A stretch of DNA of 64,000 nucleotides, from the NCBI RefSeq assembly GCF_018279705.1, contig NZ_CP036498.1:3923001-3987000 (forward strand), read 5' to 3'. How positions within the stretch are numbered: position 1 is the stretch's first letter; every line of letters begins with the position of its first letter. Below are positions 63,115-64,000 of the stretch, one piece after another. The stretch comes from Tardiphaga alba (GTDB lineage Bacteria > Pseudomonadota > Alphaproteobacteria > Rhizobiales > Xanthobacteraceae). The position numbers and the translations under genes are program-made. The notes under the pieces are model-generated. The model searched no databases. It was not told where the DNA came from and worked only from the letters and a program-made list of their open reading frames with translations.

Positions 63115-64000
63115 ATGGGGCGCGGCCAGAACGGCGCGAGTGGCCGTGAGAAACCCGGTCTGGGCAGTGTTCGACGCCCGGTCGTCGGCTTGGCTTTGGG
63201 CGGAGGCGCCGCCCGCGGTTTCGCACATATCGGCGTCCTGCGAACCCTGATTGCGAATGGCATCGTCCCGAATGTAGTCGTCGGCACTTCGATCGGCGCC
63301 GTGGTCGGTGGCTGTTATGCAGCCGGCTACCTGGATACCTTCGAGGAATGGGCCCGCAGCCTTCAGCCACGAAACATTTTCGGTTATCTCGACATTCGCC
63401 TGAATGGATCAGGCCTGATCGGCGGCAATAAGCTCGCCGCCCAGCTCGAGGCCTCGATCGGCAACCAGCTCATCGAAGACCTGCCGGTGAAATTCGCCAC
63501 CGTGGCGACGGAAGTGCGTACAGGCCACGAGATCTGGCTGACCCATGGCCGGGTCGTCGATGCCATGCGCGCGTCCTACGCCCTGCCCGGCATCTTCTCG
63601 CCAATTCTGGTCGGCGACCGCTGGCTGGTGGATGGCGCACTGGTCAATCCGGTTCCGGTCTCCGCCGCCCGCGCGCTGGGCGCGGAAATCGTCATCGCCG
63701 TCAATCTCAGCAATGACGTGTTCGGCCATTCGATCACCATCTTCGACCATGGCAGCAGCGCCGAACCGGTCGAGCCGGTGGCCGAACCGGAAGAGCCGGC
63801 CAAGCCGAAGCGCAGCTTCACCAGCTTCTTTTCGGCCGAGCGCACCGTGAAGCGCGAATTCTTCGGGAGCAGCGAGCGGCCCGGAATCTCGACCGTGATG
63901 ATCGACGCCTTCAACATCATGCAGGATCGTATCACCCGCGCCCGCCTCGCCGGCGATCCGCCGGACATGCATATCGCGCCGCGCGTGGGCCAATTCGGTC
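63115..64000 (+). CDS. Patatin-like phospholipase (RssA type), 5' part
   Basis: At least 295 aa; the gene runs off the window end. ATG at 63115; TTG at 63112 and GTG further back are alternatives. Patatin signatures: the oxyanion loop LALGGGAARGFAHIGVLRTL, nucleophile Ser in VVGTSIGAVVGG (GxSxG), and catalytic Asp in WLVDGALVNPVPVSAARALG (DGA). A Glu/Pro-rich insert (EPVEPVAEPEEPAKPKR) follows. The dyad enzymes cleave acyl esters of lipids. The length and motifs fit the RssA/YlbK family. Confidence 0.9.
   Translation, partial: MGRGQNGASGREKPGLGSVRRPVVGLALGGGAARGFAHIGVLRTLIANGIVPNVVVGTSIGAVVGGCYAAGYLDTFEEWARSLQPRNIFGYLDIRLNGSGLIGGNKLAAQLEASIGNQLIEDLPVKFATVATEVRTGHEIWLTHGRVVDAMRASYALPGIFSPILVGDRWLVDGALVNPVPVSAARALGAEIVIAVNLSNDVFGHSITIFDHGSSAEPVEPVAEPEEPAKPKRSFTSFFSAERTVKREFFGSSERPGISTVMIDAFNIMQDRITRARLAGDPPDMHIAPRVGQFG

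Noticed and set aside
1..64000. CRISPR array, rRNA genes or a complete prophage
   Set aside because: No regularly spaced repeats, no rRNA sequence, and no capsid, terminase or tail genes were seen.

Overview
The window looks like part of an alphaproteobacterial chromosome, most likely Bradyrhizobiaceae/Nitrobacteraceae (Bradyrhizobium, Rhodopseudomonas, Tardiphaga or a relative). The reasons are high GC, ThrS, HisI, FolE, YidD and a two-cysteine IscU-like scaffold of rhizobial type, an Omp25/31-like porin, DUF2336 and Hpt/response-regulator genes. The assignment rests on recognising protein families, not on a search.

Layout. (1) 1-723 is the 3' part of a phage-type integrase, the edge of another element. 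(2) 804-34324 is one integrated element bounded by a 54-bp direct repeat of the 3' half of a tRNA-Tyr gene; the intact tRNA is at 34271-34356. It carries its own tyrosine integrase (1046-2551), a transfer/maintenance block (FtsK/TraG-like coupling ATPase, replication-relaxation/MobC-like protein, KfrA-like protein, nested inverted repeats), a decayed IS3-family transposase, and then a 25-kb defence cargo. (3) 34357-64000 is ordinary chromosome: rlmB, small secreted proteins, tRNA-Thr, a porin, nadK, a phosphorelay pair, a lytic transglycosylase, a RHH/ParE toxin-antitoxin pair, hisI, folE, an IscU-like scaffold, yidD, transporters, thrS, a nitroreductase, an IS110 element, a GGDEF-EAL protein and a patatin.

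The defence cargo is the most interesting part. On the minus strand (23570 to 8092) five genes overlap end to start: a ~1715-aa helicase fused to DUF1998 (like DISARM DrmA plus DrmB), an SNF2/HepA helicase (DrmD-like), a ~1605-aa N6-adenine methyltransferase (DrmMI-like), a Rad50-like zinc-hook ATPase and an HNH nuclease. Divergent from it (23909 to 30277) three overlapping genes encode an unrecognised 449-aa protein, a two-motif PLD-fold nuclease and a HepA-type helicase. Further right lie a HEPN-motif protein and an overlapping pair made of a trypsin-like protease and a PD-(D/E)XK nuclease. The five-gene set looks like a DISARM-related system in which the usual PLD subunit (DrmC) is replaced by an ATPase/HNH pair reminiscent of Septu.

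Data quality. Many genes here are split in a uniform way. In at least 18 places, in both island and housekeeping genes, adding one G or C to a short G/C run restores one long protein, and each repaired gene then has a length divisible by three. I read these as sequencing or assembly deletions, not real pseudogenes, and annotate each as one CDS with the break positions stated.
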